Source of the DNA: Luteibacter sp. 9135
GTDB lineage: Bacteria > Pseudomonadota > Gammaproteobacteria > Xanthomonadales > Rhodanobacteraceae
Length of the DNA stretch: 64,000 bases
Assembly (NCBI RefSeq): GCF_000745005.1
Contig: NZ_JQNB01000001.1
Span: 868,001 to 932,000 of the forward strand
Direction: 5' to 3'
The notes under the pieces were generated by a model. The model was not told the DNA's origin, did not search any database, and was given only the letters and a program-made list of their open reading frames with translations. Positions 18,272-25,526 of the stretch are shown here, piece after piece; the stretch's first letter is position 1, and each line of letters opens with the position of its first letter. Position numbers and translations under genes: made by a program.

Positions 18272-18682
18272 CTACGATCCGACGACGCTATCCAGTAGTG
18301 TCGTCCCATAAGAATTGTCCACTACGCATAGCCACTTTTCCGAGATTTGTCGAAACACGTAGGTCGCCCTGCGCGAAATCTCAGTTTTCACACCGGCCTT
18401 TTCCGTGGCCTGTAGCAGGGTCTCCATGATAACGAGAGCCACATCGCCACCTCGTATAACCTGCATCTCCCCCTGTGTGACAACGATGCTGTTATTGAAA
18501 TGCGCCGCAATGGCGACAAAAGCTCGGCGGATGCTGTCTTTGCCTGCGACTGTCAGTCCTGGTTTGACCACGAGACTTGCGTCATCCGCATAAAACGTCA
18601 TCAGTTCGTCGAAGTCTTCGGCTGTGATGGCTCGATCAGCGGCCTCGATTGTCTCTTTGAGAGTTCGGGTAAGTGCGTCCAT
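18272..18682 (-). CDS. SnoaL-like / DUF4440-type NTF2-fold protein
   Basis: A 136-residue protein starting at ATG 18682 with AGGAG 8 bases upstream. It has the NTF2-like fold pattern: TLKETIEAADRAITAEDFDE, then LMTFYADDASLVVKPG and a C-terminal strand set (RRATYVFRQISEKWLCVVDN). Proteins of this fold include small isomerases, polyketide cyclases and stress-linked ligand binders; no catalytic set is certain. Base composition is lower in GC than its neighbours, hinting at transfer. It lies directly behind a leader peptide and terminator hairpin on the same strand, so expression may be attenuated. Confidence 0.8.
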   Translation of the reverse strand: MDALTRTLKETIEAADRAITAEDFDELMTFYADDASLVVKPGLTVAGKDSIRRAFVAIAAHFNNSIVVTQGEMQVIRGGDVALVIMETLLQATEKAGVKTEISRRATYVFRQISEKWLCVVDNSYGTTLLDSVVGS

Positions 18683-18715
18683 TTCTGTGCTCCTGGGTGA
18701 GCCTCAGAATCCGGA

Positions 18716-18744
18716 ATGAAAAACCCCGCTTCTGAGGCGGGGTT
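18716..18744 (-). terminator. Attenuator-type terminator upstream of the SnoaL-like gene
   Basis: On the minus strand, AACCCCGC / GCGGGGTT (8 bp, 18737-18744 with 18722-18729, 7-base loop) runs straight into TTTTTC. It lies 26 bases after the 17-codon leader ORF and about 35 bases before the SnoaL-like start. An upstream GGTGG within GGTGGTGGG (18763-18771) can pair with CCGCC in the 5' side of this stem, giving a plausible antiterminator. Confidence 0.7.
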
Positions 18745-18770
18745 CGGCATACCGTGCGCAGTCCCACCAC

Positions 18771-18824
18771 CTAGGTGCAGGTGATAATAATGGGATTGGC
18801 GCAACGGAAACGGTAACTGTTCAT
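18771..18824 (-). CDS. Putative attenuation leader peptide (Ile/Thr codons)
   Basis: A 17-residue ORF, MNSYRFRCANPIIITCT, with ATG at 18824 preceded by GGAAGAG at 7-base spacing. Three consecutive Ile codons and two Thr codons occur in the last six positions, as expected for a ribosome-stalling leader like those of thr or ilv operons. The control codons lie inside CCCATTATTATCACC, which can pair with the following GGTGGTGGG (region 1:2). The terminator at 18716-18744 follows. Such leaders normally precede amino-acid biosynthesis genes, not a SnoaL-like gene. Seen directly: ORF, RBS, codons, hairpins; the regulatory role is inference. Confidence 0.6.
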   Translation of the reverse strand: MNSYRFRCANPIIITCT

Positions 18825-18888
18825 GGCATGACTCTTCCGCATACAGCCAAGAAAATCAACTGATAAGATCCTGTATTGCCAGACCGGT

Positions 18889-18903
18889 TGCGGTCACCGC
18901 AAT
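18889..18903. promoter_or_regulatory. Perfect inverted repeat, candidate operator
   Basis: TTGCGGT-C-ACCGCAA is a 15-base perfect palindrome in the divergent intergenic region between the leader ORF (start 18824) and the small membrane protein (start 18966). Its size and symmetry fit a dimeric repressor or activator site; no cognate regulator is identified. Confidence 0.35.
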
Positions 18904-18965
18904 GTGGCCGCATCGATGGTTGAACATTATGAGGATGTCGGGTCATAAGGGATGAGAGTGCGCCC

Positions 18966-19247
18966 ATGACAACGCAGCGTAGTTGGAAGACCGCAGCGGC
19001 TTCGATAGGTACTTTAGGCATTGCCCTACTGGCGTATCACCAGCACCCAAACCTGAAGGGCGCTTTGGCGGGAGGTGCGTTCCTGGTGCTCGCCTGGCGA
19101 TTGGCATTCATCGGCATGCCTGCACTCAATGTCACTCTCGGGCAGGTTTATCGCCTGAATCGCGAGGGATCGTTCAATTGGCCGCTCGCTGGCAAGCTGT
19201 GCGACATCGCCATGGGAATCCTGCTGCTGGCCAGTTTTCTGGTTTGA
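18966..19247 (+). CDS. Small membrane protein of unknown function
   Basis: A 93-residue protein starting at ATG 18966 (MTTQRSWKTAAASIGTLG). Three hydrophobic stretches can be seen: about residues 11-24, 33-50 (LAGGAFLVLAWRLAFIG) and 77-93 (CDIAMGILLLASFLV), so it is probably an inner-membrane protein. No family recognised. It is transcribed away from the SnoaL-like gene and precedes the multicopper oxidase by 106 bases on the same strand; joint expression is possible but not shown. Confidence 0.6.
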   Translation: MTTQRSWKTAAASIGTLGIALLAYHQHPNLKGALAGGAFLVLAWRLAFIGMPALNVTLGQVYRLNREGSFNWPLAGKLCDIAMGILLLASFLV

Positions 19248-19353
19248 GGTAAAGGAACACCGACCGCAAAAAATTACGCATGACCGATGACCCGGATTGA
19301 AACATCCTTGTCATTACGGCGACCTACGGTGGCCTGCTCGACAAGCCACAACG

Positions 19354-21006
19354 ATGATTCCCATGGACAATTCCCGACGCCGTTTCCTGGGCGTCGCCGG
19401 CGGATTCGCCGGTGCATGCGTTCTCGTCGACCCCTTTCGCGTGGCCCAGGCAATGGACATGCCGATGACCATGCCCATGAAGCAACGCATGGCCATGCCG
19501 GCCCTGGCCGCGCCGAATGTGCCGCTGGTAAACCCGGTGACCATGGCAAGGTTCGTCGATGCCCTGCCCGTGCCACCGATCGCCGTGCCCACGGGCCAGC
19601 GTACCCACCCCGCGTTCGGCGGCCGGCAGCTACCGTTCTATCGCATGCCGATGCGCGCCTTCAGTGCCAAGGTGCACCGGGATCTGCCGCCGACACCGCA
19701 ATGGGGTTACGCGGGGTGTACGCCGGGCCCCACGATCATGACGCGCCGTGGCGAGCCGGTGCTGGTGGAATGGGCCAACGAGCTTCCCACCCGGCATTTC
19801 CTGCCCATCGATCACAACATTCATGGCGCGGAGAAATCGAAACCCGATGTTCGCACCGTCACCCATGTGCACGGTGCGCGCGTTTCCGCGCCTAACGACG
19901 GTTGGCCGGAAGACTGGTACGTGCCGGGTAAATCGTCGACCGCCCTCTACCCCGGTGACCAGGACGCCACTACCTTGTGGTACCACGATCACGCCATGGG
20001 CATCACGCGACTGAACATCTACGCGGGCCTGTTCGGCAGCTTCCATGTGCATGACGACGACGAGCAGGCGCTGGGGCTACCCTCCGGCGAGTTCGACATT
20101 CCGCTGATGCTTTACGACCGCCTGCTCGCCAGGAGCGGCAAGCTTTACTACCCGGTGTCCGACGACCCCGACGCGCCCTGGGTGCCCGAATGCCGCGGCG
20201 ATGCGGTGCTGTGCAACGGCAAGCTGTATCCGTATCTCGAGGTGGAGCCGCGCCGCTACCGCCTGCGGCTTATCAACGTGGCCAATACCAGCTTCTTCAA
20301 CCTGTCGCTGTCACATGGCAAGCCGTTCCAGCAGATCGGTAGTGACCAGGGGCTGCTGTCAGCGCCCACCGATCGCCTGCGCATCGAACTCTACCCGGCC
20401 GAACGTGCCGAGGTAATCGTCGACTTCAGCGCGTATGCGGGACAGTCGGTGCAGCTACGCCACCAGGCCGAGGGCATCGTGGAGTTCCGCGTTCGCGCCA
20501 AGGGTCGCCGCGATACCTCGGTGGTACCGGCCGCGTTGCGGAAGGTCCAGCGTATCGATCCCGCCACGGCGGTACAGGACCGCGTGCTTGCACTGGGCGA
20601 GCAGGACGATTCGGGCGGCAATCCGATGACGATGCTGCTCGATGGAAAGATGTGGAGCGATCCCATCAGCGAAAAACCCAAGAAGGGCACGGTGGAAACC
20701 TGGACGTTCGTCAACGTGACCGGCGACGCGCATCCCATCCACCTGCACCTTGTGCACTTCCAGGTACTGGAGCGCCGTCCGTTCGACCTCTTCGCGTGGA
20801 ACGCCCGCAAGGAACTGAAGTTCACCGGGCCATCCATACCACCCGCAGCGCATGAAGCCGGCTGGAAAGACACCGTGCGCTGCGACCCCGGGATGGTCAC
20901 GCGCATCATCACGCGCTTCGACGGCGAGCCAGGCAAATACGTCTGGCACTGCCATTACCTCGAGCACGAAGACAACGAAATGATGCGCCCTTACGAACTG
21001 GTCTGA
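19354..21006 (+). CDS. Tat-exported multicopper oxidase (CotA/CueO/bilirubin-oxidase-like)
   Basis: A 550-residue periplasmic oxidase using the start ATG 19354 (a second ATG three codons later is possible). The Tat signal SRRRFLGVAGGFAGACVLV is followed by a methionine-rich stretch (MDMPMTMPMKQRMAMP) that may bind copper. Copper ligands are visible in order: THVHGARV (H171, H173), LWYHDHAMG (H211, H213), HPIHLHLVHF and HCHYLEHEDNEM (H532, C533, H534, H538, axial M543). It couples one-electron oxidation of a substrate (Cu(I), phenols, bilirubin or Mn) to reduction of oxygen to water. Substrate is not determinable; no copper-resistance partner is adjacent. Confidence 0.93.
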   Translation: MIPMDNSRRRFLGVAGGFAGACVLVDPFRVAQAMDMPMTMPMKQRMAMPALAAPNVPLVNPVTMARFVDALPVPPIAVPTGQRTHPAFGGRQLPFYRMPMRAFSAKVHRDLPPTPQWGYAGCTPGPTIMTRRGEPVLVEWANELPTRHFLPIDHNIHGAEKSKPDVRTVTHVHGARVSAPNDGWPEDWYVPGKSSTALYPGDQDATTLWYHDHAMGITRLNIYAGLFGSFHVHDDDEQALGLPSGEFDIPLMLYDRLLARSGKLYYPVSDDPDAPWVPECRGDAVLCNGKLYPYLEVEPRRYRLRLINVANTSFFNLSLSHGKPFQQIGSDQGLLSAPTDRLRIELYPAERAEVIVDFSAYAGQSVQLRHQAEGIVEFRVRAKGRRDTSVVPAALRKVQRIDPATAVQDRVLALGEQDDSGGNPMTMLLDGKMWSDPISEKPKKGTVETWTFVNVTGDAHPIHLHLVHFQVLERRPFDLFAWNARKELKFTGPSIPPAAHEAGWKDTVRCDPGMVTRIITRFDGEPGKYVWHCHYLEHEDNEMMRPYELV

Positions 21007-21056
21007 AGCCTTGCGCTTTTTGTTACGACCGCGACGATTGTTCGCAATATCTTGCA

Positions 21057-21074
21057 TTGACACGGGAATGTCAT
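21057..21074 (+). promoter_or_regulatory. Possible PHO box upstream of phosphoesterase gene
   Basis: TTGACAC-GGGA-ATGTCAT resembles the PhoB direct-repeat site (two 7-mers CTGTCAT/C separated by 4 bases), matching 5 of 7 and 6 of 7 positions. It lies 137 bases upstream of the phosphoesterase start. Regulation by phosphate starvation would suit the product, but the match is only moderate. Confidence 0.3.
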
Positions 21075-21211
21075 CACGCACTCACGCATTGTCGCGTGTG
21101 TGCCAACGATTGGTCACATGCGGGGTAGATGCTCAGTTCGGTCGATAGGCCACACACACAACCTTATCGACACGCATCAGGGGGAAGACTTCAGGTAGGG
21201 AGAGATTCAAA

Positions 21212-23248
21212 ATGCTTACACGGTTGCACCGCACACGGCTTTTGCCGCTGTTGATGGGTGCGCTTTCCGCCGGCCTCGCCGGTGTTGTCAGCGCGCAGGA
21301 CACCACGCCGCCCGACCACGATGCGCCGTTCCGCCAGAATGTGCCCGTGGCTCCCTTCAACAACCCGGGCGGTCTTCCCGGCGGCATCGTCTTGATGCAC
21401 AAGCCGCACCATGGCGAGGACAACAGCGACAATACGGTTACCCCGATCAAGCACGTGATCCTGCTGATCGGTGAAAACCGCACGTTCGACCACGTCTACG
21501 GCACCTACACGGCGCCCAAGGGGCAGTCGGTGGACAACCTGCTGTCCAAGGGCATCGTCAATGCCGACGGCACGCCGGGTCCGAACGTGGACCTTGCCAC
21601 GCAGTACATGGCCTCGAGCACCGGCAAGTTCGACATGTCGCCCACGAAGGCAGGGAAGTACAAGACGCTTCCGCAGATGAACACCGGTGGCGCACCCACC
21701 GCGGCACCCTTCGCTTCCGCGACGCAGGCACAGGCCATCGAGCCGGCCCTGCCCGATGACGCTTACGACATGCTCGCTGCCGGTGGCACGGGCCTGCCCA
21801 ACCGCGTGGTCGATACACGCTTCCCGGCCAAGCTCGCCAACGCGCCGGTCGACATGCATGCGTCGATCGGCTACGACGCCTACGCCAACAGCCCTGTGCA
21901 CCGCTTCTTCCAGATGTGGCAACAGCTCGATTGCGACACCAAGGCATCCACCGCCGCCAACCCGAGCGGGTGTCGCCACGACCTGTTCCCCTGGGTCGAA
22001 ACCACCATCGGCGCGGGCACCAACGGCAAGCCGCTACCGGCGAACTTCAACGACGAGAGCACCGGTGAAGGCGCCACCGCCATGCAGTTCCTGAACATGG
22101 CTCAGGGCGATGCACCGTACTTCAAGAAGCTGGCCCAGAAGTATGCGCTGAGCGACAATTTCCACCAGTCGGTGATGGGCGGCACGGGTGCCAACCACAT
22201 CATGCTGGGCTACGGCACCTTGATCTACTACGCGGACGCCAACGGCGATCCGGCCACCCCGCCAAAAAACCAGATCGAGAACCCCGACTCGCAGTACGGC
22301 ACCAACAACTGGTGGATGCAGGACGGTTACAGCGGTGGTTCGTACGTCAATTGCTCCGACGAAAGCCAGCCGGGCGTGAAACAGATCAAGAACTACCTGC
22401 GCTCGCTGCCGTACCTGACGTTCAAGGGCACGGACTGCAAGCCCAAGGCCTACTACCTGGTGAACAACTACAACCCGGGCTACCTGGGTGACGGCACGCC
22501 GGCGCCGCTGGGCGCCGACCAGTTCACTATACCGCCGACCACGCAGGAGAACCTGGCGCTGCTGCTGGAGAAGCATAAAGTTTCGTGGAAGTACTACGGT
22601 GAAGGCTTCGGTGGCGGCAAGGAAGATGGCGAGGGCGGCACCTTCTGCAACATCTGCAACCCGTTCCTGTACTCCACCCAGGTCATGACCAACCCGGAAC
22701 TGCGCGCCAAGAACCAGGACCTCAACGACCTGTACAACGACATCCAGAACGACACGCTGCCGGCGGTTTCCATCGCCAAGCCGGACGGCATCCTCGATGG
22801 CCATCCGGCCTCGTCGAAGCTGGACCTGTTCGAAGGCTACGTGCGCAAGATCGTCGAAATGGCCGAAGCCAACCCGAAGGTGTGGGACGACACCGTGATC
22901 ATGGTGACCTTCGATGAAGGCGGTGGCTACTACGACTCCGGCTACATCCAGCCGATCGACTTCTTCGGCGACGGCACGCGTATCCCGCTGCTGGTGGTGT
23001 CGAAGTACTCGGTCGGTGGCAAGGTCGTGCACACGTACTACGACCACGTCTCGTTCGACAAATTCGTCGAGGCCAACTGGAACCTGAAGGACCAGATCTC
23101 CAACCGCAGCCGCGACAACCTGCCTAACCCGGTGTCGTTCAAGGAGAACCCGTATGTACCGGTGAACGCACCGGCCATCGGCAACCTCATGGACATGTTC
23201 AACTTCACCCGAAAGGATGTCCACGACACCGCCGCGATCGCTGACTGA
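21212..23248 (+). CDS. Secreted phosphoesterase (phospholipase C / acid phosphatase family)
   Basis: A 678-residue exported enzyme starting at ATG 21212 behind GGGAGAG. A Sec signal peptide (LLPLLMGALSAGLAGVVSA) is followed by the phosphoesterase family (PF04185) core: IKHVILLIGENRTFDHVYGT, with the metal- and nucleophile-binding Glu-Asn-(Ser/Thr)-Phe-Asp-like motif, NFHQSVMGGTGANHIMLGYG and the C-terminal VTFDEGGGYYDSG. Relatives cleave phospholipids or phosphomonoesters outside the cytoplasm; the exact substrate is unknown. It is a single-gene unit ended by a strong terminator and may be under PhoB control. Confidence 0.9.
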   Translation: MLTRLHRTRLLPLLMGALSAGLAGVVSAQDTTPPDHDAPFRQNVPVAPFNNPGGLPGGIVLMHKPHHGEDNSDNTVTPIKHVILLIGENRTFDHVYGTYTAPKGQSVDNLLSKGIVNADGTPGPNVDLATQYMASSTGKFDMSPTKAGKYKTLPQMNTGGAPTAAPFASATQAQAIEPALPDDAYDMLAAGGTGLPNRVVDTRFPAKLANAPVDMHASIGYDAYANSPVHRFFQMWQQLDCDTKASTAANPSGCRHDLFPWVETTIGAGTNGKPLPANFNDESTGEGATAMQFLNMAQGDAPYFKKLAQKYALSDNFHQSVMGGTGANHIMLGYGTLIYYADANGDPATPPKNQIENPDSQYGTNNWWMQDGYSGGSYVNCSDESQPGVKQIKNYLRSLPYLTFKGTDCKPKAYYLVNNYNPGYLGDGTPAPLGADQFTIPPTTQENLALLLEKHKVSWKYYGEGFGGGKEDGEGGTFCNICNPFLYSTQVMTNPELRAKNQDLNDLYNDIQNDTLPAVSIAKPDGILDGHPASSKLDLFEGYVRKIVEMAEANPKVWDDTVIMVTFDEGGGYYDSGYIQPIDFFGDGTRIPLLVVSKYSVGGKVVHTYYDHVSFDKFVEANWNLKDQISNRSRDNLPNPVSFKENPYVPVNAPAIGNLMDMFNFTRKDVHDTAAIAD

Positions 23249-23272
23249 TCGCTCAGGGTTTGTTCGATACCG

Positions 23273-23301
23273 ACCCTGCCCGCGAAAGCGGGCAGGGTTT
23301 T
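23273..23301 (+). terminator. Rho-independent terminator after the phosphoesterase gene
   Basis: An 11-bp perfect stem ACCCTGCCCGC / GCGGGCAGGGT closed by a GAAA tetraloop, followed by TTT and CG. It begins 25 bases after the stop codon. Confidence 0.88.
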
Positions 23302-23320
23302 CGTGTTTACAAGGAGTCCG

Positions 23321-23791
23321 ATGATGATGAAGCTTCCCCTACCCAGACGGCGAGTCGGAACAATGGCCCTGACCGCACTGGCCGCTGCCGCTGCGTGCGC
23401 CCTTGCCGTGACGGCGGTCACGCCGGTCCACGCCGATCCCGGCGACTTCGGTGCCATGCCCGGGCTGTGGCGGGTCAAGGTGCAGCACATGGTCAACGGC
23501 AAGGCCGGTGCACCCGAGGTGCAGTGGCATTGCGTGGATGAAGGTGCCGATCCCTGGACCACGTTCGCCGCATGGACCCCGGCGGAGGGCGAGTGCACTG
23601 CCACGAACCAGCAACGCCGCAGTACCTCGCTGGCGTGGAAGCTCACCTGCAAGGGGAGCCCGGCGGCTTCGGCGCATGTGGATTTTGACAACGCCAAGCA
23701 CTACACAGGCAGCGTCATGGTCGAAGGCCGTGGCGAGGTGACGCACGTGGAAGGTGACCGTTACGCCGCCTGCACCAGTCCGGAGGATTGA
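23321..23791 (+). CDS. DUF3617-like exported protein
   Basis: About 156 residues, starting at one of three tandem ATGs (23321, 23324, 23327) behind AAGGAG. The signal peptide has an Arg-rich n-region (PLPRRR) and a long Ala/Leu core ending VTPVHADPG. The mature part shows the DUF3617 pattern: PGLWRVKVQHMVNG near the start, then paired cysteines (QWHCVDEG, GECTATNQQ, LTCKG, YAACTSPED) and alternating strands. The family is common in Xanthomonadales, periplasmic or outer-membrane associated, with no known function. It lies between a terminator and a convergent VOC gene, so it is a lone gene. Confidence 0.8.
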   Translation: MMMKLPLPRRRVGTMALTALAAAAACALAVTAVTPVHADPGDFGAMPGLWRVKVQHMVNGKAGAPEVQWHCVDEGADPWTTFAAWTPAEGECTATNQQRRSTSLAWKLTCKGSPAASAHVDFDNAKHYTGSVMVEGRGEVTHVEGDRYAACTSPED

Positions 23792-23863
23792 CGCAGCGGC
23801 GGCAGCCACGACGCCAGTGTGTCGTGAGACCGATTCCGGGCTGCGTTGCCGTAGCGTGCGCTT

Positions 23864-24244
23864 TCAGCGATCTCGATCCCACTGGCACAGGTGCAACAGA
23901 ACGCCGCTTGGATCATGCACGAATACGACACTGGCACCGTAATCCTGCATCGCGGGCGGTTGCACCCGCGCATCCGGAAAGGCTCCTTCATCCAGTACCG
24001 AGGCCACGTGCGCGTACCAGGCTTGCGCGTCGTCCACCGTCACATGGAGCATGCTGTTCTCGGCGAACGCCTTGACGTAGTAATCCTGGATGTAGAAATG
24101 CTGCTCGTCGGCCAGGCGTACCAGCGCAAGGCCGGGGCCGACATCGAAGGTTTCCCAGCCGAGGGCGGCGTAGAATCGTTTGCACGCTTCGAAGTCTTTG
24201 GCTGGTATGAACGGCCGTAAGTCAGTGGCTTTCGAATAAGTCAT
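23864..24244 (-). CDS. VOC (glyoxalase/bleomycin-resistance-like) family protein
   Basis: A 126-residue protein starting at ATG 24244 (MTYSKATDLRPFIPAKDFEA). Two beta-alpha-beta-beta-beta modules of the VOC fold are visible: RPFIPAKDFEACKRFYAALG and the metal/substrate end VVFVHDPSGVLLHLCQW. Members are metal-dependent lyases, dioxygenases or drug-binding proteins; the substrate cannot be assigned. It stands alone between DUF3617 and the J-domain gene. Confidence 0.85.
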   Translation of the reverse strand: MTYSKATDLRPFIPAKDFEACKRFYAALGWETFDVGPGLALVRLADEQHFYIQDYYVKAFAENSMLHVTVDDAQAWYAHVASVLDEGAFPDARVQPPAMQDYGASVVFVHDPSGVLLHLCQWDRDR

Positions 24245-24324
24245 AGTCGATGTCTCATGCTATCGCTGCCGTTCGATTGCCAGAAATTAGCTGGGCGCTC
24301 ACCTTCGGATCCACGCATCGCACC

Positions 24325-25449
24325 TCAGAACATCAGGTCGTCATAATCCATCTCAGCCAACTCCTTCCTGATCTCCTTCAACCAGGACTTCAGCCGTGAC
24401 GGATCATCGAAGAGGCGAAGGTCCTTTTCGAAAACGCGGATATCCTGACGCATGCCGGTCATCTGCGCGGCAAGGCTGCGCTTGACGGTCTTGGGTGACA
24501 CGGACCTGGTGGGTGCCATGCCGCTGCGCATCAGGAAACCCATCTGCACGTCCACCAGTTCCTCGTCGAGCTGGTGGAGTTGTTCCTTGAGGATGGTGTT
24601 CCACCGCTTGAGCCTTTCCTCGCTGACATTGTCGAGCGACGACTGATCGATGTGTTCCAGCTCCAGCTGCAATTCCAGCAGGTCCAGCAAGCTCTTCTTG
24701 CCGTAGGCCACGTTGACCTTCTGCATCAGCGCGGCCTTGCGCTCCCGTTCCACCGGGTCGGCCTCGCGATCGGGGTGCAGCGCACTGGCGAGCTTGCGGT
24801 AAACCTCGCGGATCGACAGATTGACCTCGTCCTGCTCGGTGCGCGCGCGTTCGGCGGCAGCACTCTGCTTCGGTGTCTTCTTTCGCTTGGCGTGGTACTC
24901 GTCGCGGGCCTGCTGATGCTCGCGTTCGCGTTCGTCTTTCCCGTCCAGCTTCTCTTGCACATGCCGCATGACGTCTTCGGGCGAACTCATGTCGACCTCG
25001 TCGCCTATCTCGACCCCGAACATCGCGGACATGCTTTCGCGAATGTCGTTCAACGTGGCGGCCTCTACCTCCGGATCCACGGGGTCGTATCGACGAAGAA
25101 TTTCTTCGACGACCGGATCGTCGATGCTGCGCGCCAGTTCGTCGGCGACACGCAGCAGCAGATCGGCGATCGTCTGGCGCTCGGTCTTGGTCAGGCCCTT
25201 GCGACCGTGCAGCTGATCGAGTCGGGTGACCAGCTCGATGCGTACGGCGTTGTACTGCTGCAGGAGCGGCACGAACTCGTTGTTGTACTTCCGCTGGAAC
25301 TCGGTGTCGAACGTGGCCCATTCGGCCAGCGCCTCGCGACGCTTGCCGATCCGCTCGACCAGCGTATTGAAGGCTTTCTGGCCTTTCGAAAGCGGGCGCG
25401 CAGGGCCGTCGGTCGGCGTGCCGATCGGGGTGAGGGTACGCTTTACCAT
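24325..25449 (-). CDS. J-domain-containing protein with long helical regions
   Basis: A 374-residue, highly charged and mostly helical cytoplasmic protein starting at ATG 25449 behind GGAGCTCC. A J-domain-like segment occurs at about residues 205-260: LSIREVYRKLASALHPDREA with the essential His-Pro-Asp (225-227), then MQKVNVAYGKKSLLDLLEL. The preceding linker (about 165-205) is Lys/Glu-rich and coiled. The C-terminal 110 residues are also helical. J-domains stimulate DnaK ATPase; the client is unknown. No DnaK or GrpE gene lies nearby. The unusual placement of the J-domain in the middle, not at the N-terminus, fits a specialised class C co-chaperone. Confidence 0.75.
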   Translation of the reverse strand: MVKRTLTPIGTPTDGPARPLSKGQKAFNTLVERIGKRREALAEWATFDTEFQRKYNNEFVPLLQQYNAVRIELVTRLDQLHGRKGLTKTERQTIADLLLRVADELARSIDDPVVEEILRRYDPVDPEVEAATLNDIRESMSAMFGVEIGDEVDMSSPEDVMRHVQEKLDGKDEREREHQQARDEYHAKRKKTPKQSAAAERARTEQDEVNLSIREVYRKLASALHPDREADPVERERKAALMQKVNVAYGKKSLLDLLELQLELEHIDQSSLDNVSEERLKRWNTILKEQLHQLDEELVDVQMGFLMRSGMAPTRSVSPKTVKRSLAAQMTGMRQDIRVFEKDLRLFDDPSRLKSWLKEIRKELAEMDYDDLMF

Positions 25450-25526
25450 GGAGGAGCTCCGACGAAGTACGAAAGGTGCGCGGCTAGTCTAATCGACGCG
25501 GCATGACGGGGCCTGTCGGCAGCGGC

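Noticed and set aside
18601..18804. Alternative leader frame from TTG 18804 with clustered His/Tyr codons (HYYHLHL)
   Set aside because: It has a weaker start codon and runs through the terminator into the SnoaL-like gene region. The ATG 18824 frame has a good RBS and a stop just before the 2:3 region.
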